This document shows positions 24,588 through 33,124 of a stretch of DNA of 37,942 nt, piece after piece. Both the position numbers and the translations under genes were made by a program. Within the stretch, counting starts at the first letter, position 1; each line of letters opens with the position of its first letter. The DNA is taken from positions 1 through 37,942 of the forward strand of contig JAADHS010000259.1 in the NCBI GenBank assembly GCA_013151745.1, given 5' to 3'. This DNA comes from Gammaproteobacteria bacterium (GTDB taxonomy: Bacteria; Pseudomonadota; Gammaproteobacteria; JAADHS01). Below the pieces are notes generated by a model that searched no databases, had not been told where the DNA came from, and saw only the letters and a program-made list of their open reading frames with translations.

Positions 24588-25079
24588 CTACGATCCACTC
24601 ATTACCAGCCCTCCGCCAGCACCATTATTCGGAATGACGGCCGAACCTCGAGTTCGAACACGTTGTACTTCTTGCCGCGCAGCTTGAGACAAAACAAAGG
24701 GGGCTCGTCCAGCCGCCGCCGCGGCCGTCACCGTAGCAGGATCAATATCTGCAGCAATGGCAGCCTGAACGATATTAGTTTCGCATGCTGTACGCCAAGC
24801 GTTCGTACTTAAATTACTTTCTACATTGCGACACGCTGTACTCGGCAGCTCGGTTAATAAATTAACTGCGGCCGTCACGACATCCCCCGCGCGCTCTTCA
24901 GGGTATAGTTGAATGACCTCTACTGCGGCCTCACTAATGGATTGACCGTTGGTTACTGCATTTTTCAATACGGCATCCAGGCTAAGACCCGCTGTAATAT
25001 CACTTTGAACATCAGCGATTGCTACGCTGATTGACAAGGTAGATATCACTATAAAAACAGATATTTTTTTATGCAACAT
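24588..25079 (-). CDS. Secreted alanine-rich protein of unknown function in the polysaccharide cluster
   Basis: I do not recognise this 163-residue protein. It has a clear Sec signal (MLHKKISVFIVISTLSISVAIA) and a good ribosome binding site (AAGGATG about 10 nt before ATG). The mature part is largely helical and alanine-rich, with repeated motifs of the form G-S/D-x-x-x-V-x-x-A (GLSLDAVLKNAV, GQSISEAAVEVI, DIDPATVTAAAAAGR). Two cysteines 17 residues apart (ACRNVES...RTAC) could form a disulfide. The C-terminus is glycine-rich (NNGAGGGLVMSGS). It lies between the polymerase and the barrel genes on the same strand and so probably works in the periplasm with the exporter. Confidence 0.7.
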   Translation of the reverse strand: MLHKKISVFIVISTLSISVAIADVQSDITAGLSLDAVLKNAVTNGQSISEAAVEVIQLYPEERAGDVVTAAVNLLTELPSTACRNVESNLSTNAWRTACETNIVQAAIAADIDPATVTAAAAAGRAPFVLSQAARQEVQRVRTRGSAVIPNNGAGGGLVMSGS

Positions 25080-25169
25080 GGGCTAATCATCCTTATGTGA
25101 GTAGATGTATTAGAAATTAGTGACTCTCTAGCTGACAGCATAGCATGTTAAAGCTTTTTTCGTGTGGAA

Positions 25170-26624
25170 TCAACAACGTTTTTGCCTGTGACCCAGGGTT
25201 GAAGCGCAGACTCCAATCGCCAATAAGACAAAAAAATAAGCCATATTGGCTGGAATCTGGAAATTAAAATCAACAAAGGCATGAAGTAATTGTGCAGTAA
25301 CTGCCGTACTGGCAGCAAATAACATCGCTCGAAAAAAGCGATCTCGCCTCTTAAGATAGGCTCGTAAATTACTGACAAATATCAATAACAAGGCGCCAGC
25401 TAAAAGAGTAAAACCAACTAGGCCACTTTCCGAAAGCACTTCCACATAATCATTGTGGGCATGATCATTGTAGCCCGCACCCGTTTCTGCTCCGCGATAA
25501 AGCGGGTTCATCCACTGAAAAGTACCTCCGCCGGCACCGGTTATAGGGTAATCTTTAAAAATTTTATAACCCGACTGCCATACCAGGATACGATTATTAT
25601 CCAACGTTCCATTAGCCAGCTTGTCGACTAAACCCGCAGCGCCAACCCAGCCAATCGCCGCGATAATCAGTAAAGCGATCCAAGGGAATAAGCGAACCTC
25701 TGGTGCTTCTGAACCAGAGGCAATACGTACAAACAATATAATGACAAGAAGTGAAACAACCATGGCTAACGCCCCGCCTCGTGAGGTGGACAGAAATAGA
25801 GCACCAAACATAATAATAACGGACAGCACGATCAAGTTACGCCTAGCCAAGCAGCTTTGAGCCATACTACGCAGCCGCGATTTCCAATTTACGTGAATCT
25901 GCGGTGCTTGCATGCGATAGAACATTAGACCGAGACCAATCGGGATCGTCATCTCCATCAAGCCCGCAAAATGGTTCCGGTTTATATAGGTTCCTGATAA
26001 GCTACTAGGAGAGGGATTCCAAAAAATAGTTAAATAGGGCGCGACAAAGGCCATAAGACCATAAAGTGCTTCAAATAAGCCAACAAAAAAAAGTACCCAA
26101 GCCAGCGTTTTTAAACGTGAGCGGCTATGTATTAATTGCAAAACTAAAAAAAACAGGCCAACATAAGCCGCCGCCTTAAAAGCAGCCACTAATGTCGCAC
26201 CAGGATCATTACTGAGACTACTCCCTTCACTCAATAAAACACCCAGCGTATAGTCTTTAAGGTTATAACCTACAGGGCTTAAAGCTTGCAATAGAGAACT
26301 TGAAACCGGGAAGGCTTGCAAAAAATTAAATACAACCCACAAACTAAAAAGCAATAACGGAATGCGCGCTTTGATGACTGCGGATGAAAGCGCTTTGGGA
26401 ACCAACATTTGGCTAAGCAACCAAAGAATAAAAATACTAAAAACGATGACTTCCATTAGCCCCCAAGACCAGGGGCGATTACTCCCCAAAGGAATGGGTA
26501 ACCAAACAAGGAGCACCAATAAAGCATAAAATGCAATGGCATTGAGCATCCGTGCTACCGTTTGCACGCCAGACTCATGATGACCGATCACTTCTTTATC
26601 CGTCGCTGAATATGACTGAGGCAT
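25170..26624 (-). CDS. O-antigen ligase / Wzy-type polysaccharide polymerase
   Basis: The 484-residue protein is polytopic, with about 10-12 hydrophobic segments. The Wzy_C / O-antigen ligase signatures are present: GTYINRNHFAGLMEM, LSTSRGG, a large loop containing KDYPITGAGGGTFQW, and YNDHAHNDYVEVLSESGLVGF. Such proteins join lipid-linked repeat units in the periplasm. In this context a polymerase for an exopolysaccharide is more likely than an LPS ligase. Its ATG overlaps the stop codon of the upstream VpsP-like gene (TAATG), so translation is coupled. Confidence 0.88.
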   Translation of the reverse strand: MPQSYSATDKEVIGHHESGVQTVARMLNAIAFYALLVLLVWLPIPLGSNRPWSWGLMEVIVFSIFILWLLSQMLVPKALSSAVIKARIPLLLFSLWVVFNFLQAFPVSSSLLQALSPVGYNLKDYTLGVLLSEGSSLSNDPGATLVAAFKAAAYVGLFFLVLQLIHSRSRLKTLAWVLFFVGLFEALYGLMAFVAPYLTIFWNPSPSSLSGTYINRNHFAGLMEMTIPIGLGLMFYRMQAPQIHVNWKSRLRSMAQSCLARRNLIVLSVIIMFGALFLSTSRGGALAMVVSLLVIILFVRIASGSEAPEVRLFPWIALLIIAAIGWVGAAGLVDKLANGTLDNNRILVWQSGYKIFKDYPITGAGGGTFQWMNPLYRGAETGAGYNDHAHNDYVEVLSESGLVGFTLLAGALLLIFVSNLRAYLKRRDRFFRAMLFAASTAVTAQLLHAFVDFNFQIPANMAYFFVLLAIGVCASTLGHRQKRC

Positions 26625-27325
26625 TATTGCTCTTTATTTTGAGTCTTTAACAAGCTGGCCAAATAATTCAAATCATCTTCATCATTTAATAAAGGTTTAA
26701 TACGCTCTACCCAAGCTTGCTGTACCGCCTGTTGAATCATCGCTCGCGGCTGAAGTTGTACTGCACGTTCTAACTCTCGAGAAAGCTGTTGTTGCATATC
26801 TTCTGATAAATTAGGCCACAGTGTTAAGCCTATACTAATCACTTTACTTTGCACACCAATTTCCCATGGCGCAAGTACCATGGCTTTTTCTAATGCCGCT
26901 ATGGCTTCCTCGTCTAATTCTTGATTACTTATTTTACTTTGTACCAAATGAGCCCAAGCAAAACCCCAGGAAGGACGAAGCTGTGTTGCTATACGAAAAT
27001 AATAAATGGCTTTTTTGCGATATTGGTGGGCGTGCTGAGTCCAACGTCGTTGCTGTAATGCCTGCCATTCATTTAAACGCCCCAAATCCATTGCGTAATC
27101 GGCACTTAAGGGGTTCAACTCAAAAGCAGCTTGCAGGCGAGTACTTGCCCGCTCCCATTCTTCAATATTTTCAATATGCAGAGTTTTTTCCCATTGACTC
27201 ATTACATTCCGCACGGGCATGGCCTGAACATCGGCCCACATAAATCGTGCCGACCAATACAGCAGACATACCGAAAGGGTCAGTGCGCTGAATATGAACA
27301 ACCTGTGAAGCAGTTTATTTTTCAT
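26624..27325 (-). CDS. Membrane-anchored TPR-like protein, similar to VpsP-type polysaccharide proteins
   Basis: The 233-residue protein has one N-terminal membrane helix (about 9-27: LFIFSALTLSVCLLYWSARF) and a helical periplasmic part with TPR-like units (LQAAFELNPLSADYAMDLGRLNEWQAL, IATQLRPSWGFAWAHLV, LEKAMVLAPWEIGVQ, LERAVQLQPRAMIQQA). Layout and position before a Wzy gene resemble the VpsP family of exopolysaccharide clusters; this is recall, not a search result. It is the first gene of the cluster, has ribosome binding site AGAGG, and is coupled to the polymerase gene by TAATG. It may be an assembly or scaffold factor for the synthesis complex. Confidence 0.65.
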   Translation of the reverse strand: MKNKLLHRLFIFSALTLSVCLLYWSARFMWADVQAMPVRNVMSQWEKTLHIENIEEWERASTRLQAAFELNPLSADYAMDLGRLNEWQALQQRRWTQHAHQYRKKAIYYFRIATQLRPSWGFAWAHLVQSKISNQELDEEAIAALEKAMVLAPWEIGVQSKVISIGLTLWPNLSEDMQQQLSRELERAVQLQPRAMIQQAVQQAWVERIKPLLNDEDDLNYLASLLKTQNKEQ

Positions 27326-27395
27326 ATACCTCTAGAATATAACATTTACGTCTAATTTGTTCGCAAACAAGGTGAAAAAAACGTAACGCTATGAA

Positions 27396-27557
27396 TATAC
27401 CTGTAGCGATTAAAATTTAGGTGTGATTGCACGCCCTCTTCATTCCCTGACTACGTTGAAACTCCTCTCAATAGCCCGCTATTATTCGTCATTTCGCCTT
27501 GCCAGGAAATGAATAGGACGCACATTCAACACTTAAATCTCAAGCGCTATGGGTATA
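27396..27557. repeat. Palindromic intergenic repeat, copy 2 (162 bp, MITE-like)
   Basis: The ends TATACCTGTAGCG...ATTTAGGTGT and ACACTTAAAT...CGCTATGGGTATA are inverted copies with some mismatches. The centre, CCTCTTCATTCC to AATAGCCCGCTATTATTCGTCATTTCG, matches copy 1 at 10005-10174 closely. It lies between the divergent VpsP-like gene and xseA and encodes no protein. The 13-bp internal duplication of copy 1 is absent here. The rest of this 343-bp gap holds no convincing gene or promoter. Confidence 0.75.
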
Positions 27558-27668
27558 TATTATTTCTAAAATCAAAAATAAGAATAAAAAGGTCAAGTAA
27601 TACAATAAATGATATCAATATAGCTGTAGCTATTTCTTATCTTTTTAGCAGGCGCTATTATATACATT

Positions 27669-29009
27669 ATGAGTGAAAAAACTTACACCGTTTCTCAATT
27701 AAATGCGACAGCACGTCTGGTTTTGGAAGAAGGTTTTCCACGGCAAGCTTGGGTAGAGGGCGAACTCTCTAATCTGGCACGACCCGCTTCGGGTCATTTT
27801 TATTTTTCATTAAAGGATGCCAAGGCTCAGGTTCGCTGCGCGATGTTCCGCATGCAAACAGGACATCTCAACTTTCGTCCCGAAAATGGCATGCAAATCT
27901 TAGCACGAGCAAAAGTAGGGCTTTATGAAGGCCGAGGGGAATTTCAGCTTGTTGTTGAATATATGGAAGAGTCGGGACACGGCGCATTACGTCATGCGTT
28001 TGAAGTTTTGAAAAATAAACTCGAAATTGAAGGTTTATTTTCATCTGAAAACAAACAAAAAATTCCTGAGTATGCCCAAACTATAGGTGTGATTACTTCA
28101 CCCAGTGGCGCCGCCATCCAAGATATATTGAGTGTCTGCCACCGCCGTTTTCCTGCAACTAAAATCATTATTTATGCTGTGCCTGTACAAGGAAAAAACG
28201 CGGCTGAAAAAATAGCAAAAATGATAGCCTGTGCTGACCGTCGTCAGGAATGTGATGTTTTATTAATCGCTCGTGGAGGCGGCTCACTAGAGGATTTATG
28301 GGCTTTTAATGAAGAGTGTATTGCGCGCGCGCTGGCTGCGTGCAGCTTGCCTGTTGTCACGGGAATCGGTCATGAGACCGATTTCACTATTGCCGATTTT
28401 GTTGCTGATCAACGTGCACCCACCCCCTCAGCCGGAGCCGAACTACTCACACCAAACCAGGAAGACTGGCAACAATATTTACAATATCATCAACAACAAT
28501 TGGTTCAAGCTATCACTACAAAAATAGCCACTCAACAACAAAACCTCTCATGGCTAAAAAAACGTCTTGATGTACAACACCCGGCACAACAACTTAACCA
28601 GCAGGTGCAACGCCTCGATGAATTGGAAACACGCCTGAGTCGTGCTCACGATATTAAAATACGAGAGACACGATCTCAGCTCAAGTTATTACAAGCGCGT
28701 TTAAGCCAACAGACACCTGCACTATTGATCAACATTCTGCGTAACAAACAACAACAACTCAGCCAACGCCTGAAATATGCCATGCAAAGTCAACTGGACG
28801 GTTTGAATGCCAATTTAGCACGTTTAGCGACAACGTTGGATATCACCAGTCCGCTTGCAACTTTATCTCGAGGATATGCGATCGTGAGTTATCGTCAAGG
28901 AAAAACTGAACTCATCTTAAAAAAAATACAGGATGTGCAAATCGGCGATGAAATAAAAACACAACTTAAAGAAGGACACCTTATTTGCACAATCAAGAAA
29001 AAGAGCTGA
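27669..29009 (+). CDS. xseA: Exodeoxyribonuclease VII large subunit
   Basis: The 446-residue protein starts with the OB-fold domain (TYTVSQLNATARLVLEEGFP, WVEGELSNLARPASGHFYFSLKD). The catalytic core follows (GVITSPSGAAIQDILSVCHRRFP, LIARGGGSLEDLWAFNEE, VVTGIGHETDFTIADFVADQRAPTPSAGAEL), then a long coiled coil (about 260-390) and the conserved end LSRGYAIV. With several XseB small subunits it degrades single-stranded DNA to oligonucleotides. XseB is not encoded in this window. The next gene starts 5 bp after its stop. Confidence 0.95.
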   Translation: MSEKTYTVSQLNATARLVLEEGFPRQAWVEGELSNLARPASGHFYFSLKDAKAQVRCAMFRMQTGHLNFRPENGMQILARAKVGLYEGRGEFQLVVEYMEESGHGALRHAFEVLKNKLEIEGLFSSENKQKIPEYAQTIGVITSPSGAAIQDILSVCHRRFPATKIIIYAVPVQGKNAAEKIAKMIACADRRQECDVLLIARGGGSLEDLWAFNEECIARALAACSLPVVTGIGHETDFTIADFVADQRAPTPSAGAELLTPNQEDWQQYLQYHQQQLVQAITTKIATQQQNLSWLKKRLDVQHPAQQLNQQVQRLDELETRLSRAHDIKIRETRSQLKLLQARLSQQTPALLINILRNKQQQLSQRLKYAMQSQLDGLNANLARLATTLDITSPLATLSRGYAIVSYRQGKTELILKKIQDVQIGDEIKTQLKEGHLICTIKKKS

Positions 29010-29014
29010 AACTG

Positions 29015-29854
29015 ATGACCAGACTATTTTATTTGATTTTTTCAATTTTATTATTTTTACTGAGTTCCTTTTCATTGGCAGTAACGTTACCCCCACATAC
29101 GCCGGTTCCTGGCGGTATTGCCGTCATTCCGCTACAGGAACTGGCGGCTCCTCGCATGACCGCTGTTCAGTTTAATAACAAACCCGTTCTCACCATTAAA
29201 AATCAGCAGCAGTGGTACGCTTTGGTTGGCCTGCCTCTTTCTATCAAAACCGGGGAGAAAAAAGTTGAACTCACCACCATAAAAGGCGATCAACTCAGTA
29301 TTCCATTTTATATCAAGGATAAAAAATATGAAGAACAACACATCACGATAAAAGATAAACGCAAGGTTAACCCCGATAAATTAGACATGAAACGTATTAT
29401 TCAGGAAAAAAAAAGGATCACCGACGCCTTTCAACATTGGAGCGACCGCCATAACAACAATGTAAACTTTATGTTACCAGTGGAAGGCCGTCAAAGCAGT
29501 TCGTTTGGTTTACGACGTTTTTTCAATGGCCAAGCCCGGAGACCCCATAGTGGGTTAGATATCGCCGCACCACAGGGCACCCCAATCCTCGCCCCGGCCG
29601 CAGGTCACGTTATTCTTACCGGAGACTTTTTCTTTAATGGTCAGTCCGTTTTCATCGATCACGGTCAGGGGTTGATCACAATGTACTGCCACCTTTCTAT
29701 CATCACCGTCAACGAAGGAGATGAAGTAAAGCAAAGCGATAAAATTGGCGAAGTTGGACAAACTGGACGGGCTACCGGACCTCATCTACATTGGAGCGTC
29801 AGTTTAAACAATGCACGGATTGACCCTGCCCTATTTTTGACAGAAAAGAAGTAA
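29015..29854 (+). CDS. M23-family (LytM-type) metallopeptidase, secreted
   Basis: I start at ATG 29015, which yields a clean signal peptide (MTRLFYLIFSILLFLLSSFSLAV); an in-frame TTG at 28985 inside xseA is less likely. The 279-residue protein has a small beta domain (about 28-115, PGGIAVIPL) and a C-terminal LytM domain. Zinc ligands are visible at H178 and D182 (RPHSGLDIAAP) and H259 (PHLHW), with H226 (YCHL) as the further active-site histidine. All catalytic residues are kept, so it is probably an active peptidoglycan endopeptidase rather than an EnvC/NlpD-like activator. It lies 5 bp after xseA and is convergent with der. Confidence 0.88.
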   Translation: MTRLFYLIFSILLFLLSSFSLAVTLPPHTPVPGGIAVIPLQELAAPRMTAVQFNNKPVLTIKNQQQWYALVGLPLSIKTGEKKVELTTIKGDQLSIPFYIKDKKYEEQHITIKDKRKVNPDKLDMKRIIQEKKRITDAFQHWSDRHNNNVNFMLPVEGRQSSSFGLRRFFNGQARRPHSGLDIAAPQGTPILAPAAGHVILTGDFFFNGQSVFIDHGQGLITMYCHLSIITVNEGDEVKQSDKIGEVGQTGRATGPHLHWSVSLNNARIDPALFLTEKK

Positions 29855-29888
29855 AAACATCAATTCTGACAAAACGAAGGAATTGCTA

Positions 29889-31277
29889 TTATTTATATTT
29901 CGAAGTTTTTTTCAAGCGTCTTTTTTTTGCGAGCTGTCGTTCAGCAAGCGTACCTCGCTTACCCGCATAGGGGTTTTCACTGGCACCGCGAAACTCTACT
30001 TTAACCGGCGTACCTTCCAGGCGTAATGTTTTACGAAAGGCATTAGCAAGATAACGCTGATAATTTTGCGGTACCTCTTTAGCCTGATTACCATGAATAA
30101 TAATAAGAGGAGGATTTTTTCCACCTTGATGAGCATAACGAAGCTTGATACGCCGCCCCCTGACCATAGGCGGGGGATGTTGAACCTGAGTGTGCTCGAG
30201 AAAACGGTTCAGCTCTGAGGTAGAAAACTGTTTGGTGGCGGATTGATATGCCTTGTTAACCGAGGTAAACAGATGACCAACACCACTGCCATGTAAGGCA
30301 GAGATATAATGTGTTTTTGCAAAATCCAGAAAATGCAACTTTCGACCCACATCGTCTTTCACTTTATCTTTCTGGTCTTGATCCAATCCATCCCATTTAT
30401 TCAGCGCAATAAGCAACGCTTTGCCACTTTCCAAAATAAATCCGGCCAAGGTGAGATCTTGATCTGTCACACCGATTTGAGAGTCAATCACCAACATCAC
30501 CACATGAGCAGACTCAATAGCTTGCAAGGTTTTTGCTACACTGAATTTTTCGACCTTATCAGAGATTTTATAACGCCGTCTAACCCCTGCTGTATCAATT
30601 AAGGTATACCGCTCATCATCACGTTCGAAAGGAATATAAATGCTGTCGCGAGTGGTTCCCGGCTCATCATAAACCAAGACTCGCTCCTCACCTAACATGC
30701 GATTGACTAACGTAGATTTACCGACATTTGGCCTACCCGTAATCGCGAGTTTAATGCTCGTATTTTCTTCAGCTTCCTCTTCTGTGGGCGCAACATGTTG
30801 CAGAGCCTGCTGCATCATGCTTTTGACGCCCGTACCATGAGCTGATGAAATAGTATATAAATGACTTATGCCAAGACTATAAAACTCCGCACTGGCTATC
30901 TCTTTTTGCAAGCCTTCTGTTTTATTGACCAGCAACAAGACAGGCTTGGCGCTTTGTCTGACCCAATTTGCAATTTGCTCATCAGCCGCTGTTAACCCGC
31001 CCCTGCCATCGACTAAAAACAAGATCACATCTGCTTCCGACAAAGCTTGTAATGACAACTCTGACATCAATCCATGAATATCTTCTTCTTCTTCACCTAA
31101 CCCTGCCGTATCAATAACAATAAACGCATTATGACCGATTTTCCCTGTCCCATAGATACGATCACGCGTTAAACCAGGCTGATCAGCAACCAATGCCTGT
31201 CGAGATTGAGTTAAACGATTAAATAACGTCGACTTACCAACATTGGGACGCCCAACCAGAGCAATAATGGGTTTCAT
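29889..31277 (-). CDS. der: Ribosome biogenesis GTPase Der (EngA)
   Basis: The 462-residue protein has two GTPase domains in tandem, each with GRPNVGKST (about residues 9-17 and 180-190). The G3 motifs are DTAGLGEEEED and DTAGVRRRYK and the G4 motifs NKTEG and NKWDG. A KH-like C-terminal domain follows (RIKLRYAHQGGKNPPLIIIHGNQ, FRKTLRLEGTPVKVEFRGASENPY). Der is needed for maturation of the large ribosomal subunit. The first G4 motif has Glu where Asp is usual, a mild substitution. It is the last gene of the ndk-to-der block, 11 bp after bamB. Confidence 0.96.
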   Translation of the reverse strand: MKPIIALVGRPNVGKSTLFNRLTQSRQALVADQPGLTRDRIYGTGKIGHNAFIVIDTAGLGEEEEDIHGLMSELSLQALSEADVILFLVDGRGGLTAADEQIANWVRQSAKPVLLLVNKTEGLQKEIASAEFYSLGISHLYTISSAHGTGVKSMMQQALQHVAPTEEEAEENTSIKLAITGRPNVGKSTLVNRMLGEERVLVYDEPGTTRDSIYIPFERDDERYTLIDTAGVRRRYKISDKVEKFSVAKTLQAIESAHVVMLVIDSQIGVTDQDLTLAGFILESGKALLIALNKWDGLDQDQKDKVKDDVGRKLHFLDFAKTHYISALHGSGVGHLFTSVNKAYQSATKQFSTSELNRFLEHTQVQHPPPMVRGRRIKLRYAHQGGKNPPLIIIHGNQAKEVPQNYQRYLANAFRKTLRLEGTPVKVEFRGASENPYAGKRGTLAERQLAKKRRLKKTSKYK

Positions 31278-31288
31278 TGTTTATCACT

Positions 31289-32443
31289 CTATTGCGCAAG
31301 TAAGGTGACGGCATCAAGCACGCCTCCTCGGGTACTCAAAAAAAGAACATCATCACTGACCACGGGCGAAGCGTCAATTTCAGCGTGATCATGGCGCATA
31401 CGATGGACGAATAACCCAGTACGACGATCCAGCCAATGCACATACCCGGCAGCATCACCAACTAATAAATATTTTTGATACGCAACTGGCGCAGTAATAC
31501 CACGGTTCAATAAATCAGCCTGCTTCCAATTCGTTTTCCCCGTCAAACGATTGATAGCCCAAATTACACTTTCATTATCCGTCACATAAACATGATCATC
31601 ATCAACCACCATCCCTAAAGAAGATGATATTTCTTGTGACCACAGCAAACGTCCTGTTCGTAATTTCAATGCAACTAAACGCCCTTGATAACTGACGGCA
31701 TAGACAACCCCTTTCTTCACTACCGGGCGAGCATCCACATCAACCATGCGTTCCAACTCAGTACGACCACTGGGCGTTCCCACTTCGACTTGCCATCGGG
31801 GTTGTCCATCCCAGAGATTCAAAGCCACTAACTTTCCATTCGATAAACCCAAAAGTACGGTTTCATCAATAATGACCGGAGATGAGGTGCCACGCAAACT
31901 CAACAACGGGACTTTGGACTCATAACGCCATAATTCATGACCGTCTTCTAAGTTTAACGCAAACAACTTACCATCAACACAATGTACAATCATAATGCTG
32001 TCCGTCATCACTGGAGCGGTGATAATTTCACTCGACAGTTTTTTCTTCCAGACTAGATTTTGCTTTTCTTTTTTGAAATAAACGACACTTGCATCGCGCG
32101 TCCCAACAGCAACAGCCTCTTGATTTAAACCCACAGCACTACTAATCGGTGCATCCGCAATATAGCTCCAAACACTTTTCCCATTAAATTTATTCTGAAC
32201 TTGAAGGCGATCAAAACGATCAACCCAATAAAAAAACTGGTCATCCGTAACCACCGGCAACACTGGGCCTGTGCGCCGATCCTCAAGTAACATAGTTCGA
32301 GTCCAGACTCGTGAAATGGGTAACACACTATCCAGTGGTTTTAATTCAGCAGGTTTTAATGCAGTATCTTTAGAACTACAACCAGACAATCCCATGAGCG
32401 CACTTAATAACATCACAGCGTATACGTTGCTATTCAATCGCAA
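31289..32443 (-). CDS. bamB: Outer membrane assembly lipoprotein BamB
   Basis: The protein is a beta-propeller of PQQ-like repeats (for example FNGKSVWSYIADAPISSAVGL, NLEDGHELWRYESKVPLLSLRGTSSPVI, LWDGQPRWQVEVGTPSGR, RLTGKTNWKQADLL). It has a lipoprotein signal with lipobox LSGC (cysteine 22). I place the start at TTG 32443 because AGGAGG lies 8 nt upstream of it and this gives a compact signal peptide. An ATG at 32467 would add eight polar residues and overlap yfgM by 20 bp. BamB helps BamA fold outer-membrane proteins. Order and spacing with yfgM and der are as in other gammaproteobacteria. Confidence 0.93.
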   Translation of the reverse strand: MRLNSNVYAVMLLSALMGLSGCSSKDTALKPAELKPLDSVLPISRVWTRTMLLEDRRTGPVLPVVTDDQFFYWVDRFDRLQVQNKFNGKSVWSYIADAPISSAVGLNQEAVAVGTRDASVVYFKKEKQNLVWKKKLSSEIITAPVMTDSIMIVHCVDGKLFALNLEDGHELWRYESKVPLLSLRGTSSPVIIDETVLLGLSNGKLVALNLWDGQPRWQVEVGTPSGRTELERMVDVDARPVVKKGVVYAVSYQGRLVALKLRTGRLLWSQEISSSLGMVVDDDHVYVTDNESVIWAINRLTGKTNWKQADLLNRGITAPVAYQKYLLVGDAAGYVHWLDRRTGLFVHRMRHDHAEIDASPVVSDDVLFLSTRGGVLDAVTLLAQ

Positions 32444-32447
32444 AGAA

Positions 32448-33083
32448 TCAGCCTCCTGTCGCGGCATCGCCAGGAAGGTCGTCCAGTTTCATCTGCTGAA
32501 TACTGGAATCTCCCTTTGCGGTGCTGACTGCAACCGTATAGGCTTGCCTGGCTTTTTCATAGTGGGCTAAAGAAACCTGGATATCACCGCGTAGTTCTTC
32601 ATACTGTGATACAAATGCACCCGGATCAACGCTATCAAGCAACGCTAAAGCCTCTTCACCTTTTTCTTGATCCAAGGTGACTAGGGCAAGACGAAGACGT
32701 GCAATATGCAGCATCGCCATATCGTCACTATGATCCAAAACCCACTTAAGATAAGTCTGAGCAGCCTCAAGATCGTCAGCTTCATGCTTTACTTTGGCTA
32801 AGGCAAAAGCAGTGAGTACAGCATAAGGTGAATGACTATACTCTGCAAGCACAGGACTCCCACTTTCCATTACTTTTTTTGCATCACCCTCCTCCACACC
32901 TGACAGAACGGATGTAAAAAGCGCCGAAGCCGCTTCTTGTTCCGTACTTTGAGAGCTCCTCCAATATTGAGTCGCAAACAATGCGGTCACCCCAAACACG
33001 ATCCCTATAATAAGAGTAGAGCCATTGTTCTTCCACCACGTTTTGATTTTTTCGACCTGCTCTTCTTCTGTTTCAATGGCCAT
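32448..33083 (-). CDS. yfgM: YfgM-family ancillary SecYEG translocon protein
   Basis: The 211-residue protein has a short basic/acidic N-terminus (MAIETEEEQVEKIKTWWKNNG), one membrane helix (about 21-38, STLIIGIVFGVTALFATQYW) and a periplasmic helical TPR-like domain (DLEAAQTYLKWVLDHSDD, LRLALVTLDQEKGEEALALLDSV, GDIQVSLAHYEKARQAYTVAV). This matches YfgM, which joins PpiD at the Sec translocon in E. coli and helps hand over exported proteins. The position between hisS and bamB is conserved. Confidence 0.92.
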   Translation of the reverse strand: MAIETEEEQVEKIKTWWKNNGSTLIIGIVFGVTALFATQYWRSSQSTEQEAASALFTSVLSGVEEGDAKKVMESGSPVLAEYSHSPYAVLTAFALAKVKHEADDLEAAQTYLKWVLDHSDDMAMLHIARLRLALVTLDQEKGEEALALLDSVDPGAFVSQYEELRGDIQVSLAHYEKARQAYTVAVSTAKGDSSIQQMKLDDLPGDAATGG

Positions 33084-33124
33084 GACTTTTTCGTTTCCTT
33101 ATTCAGAATTTTAAATTTAATTCG

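Noticed and set aside
28985-29014. TTG start of the M23 peptidase within xseA
   Set aside because: It would place a charged ten-residue stretch in front of a clean signal peptide; ATG 29015 is the better start.
29861-29885. CAATTC/GAATTG hairpin between the convergent M23 and der genes as a terminator
   Set aside because: The stem is only 6 bp, poor in GC, has a 13-nt loop and no clear T-run.
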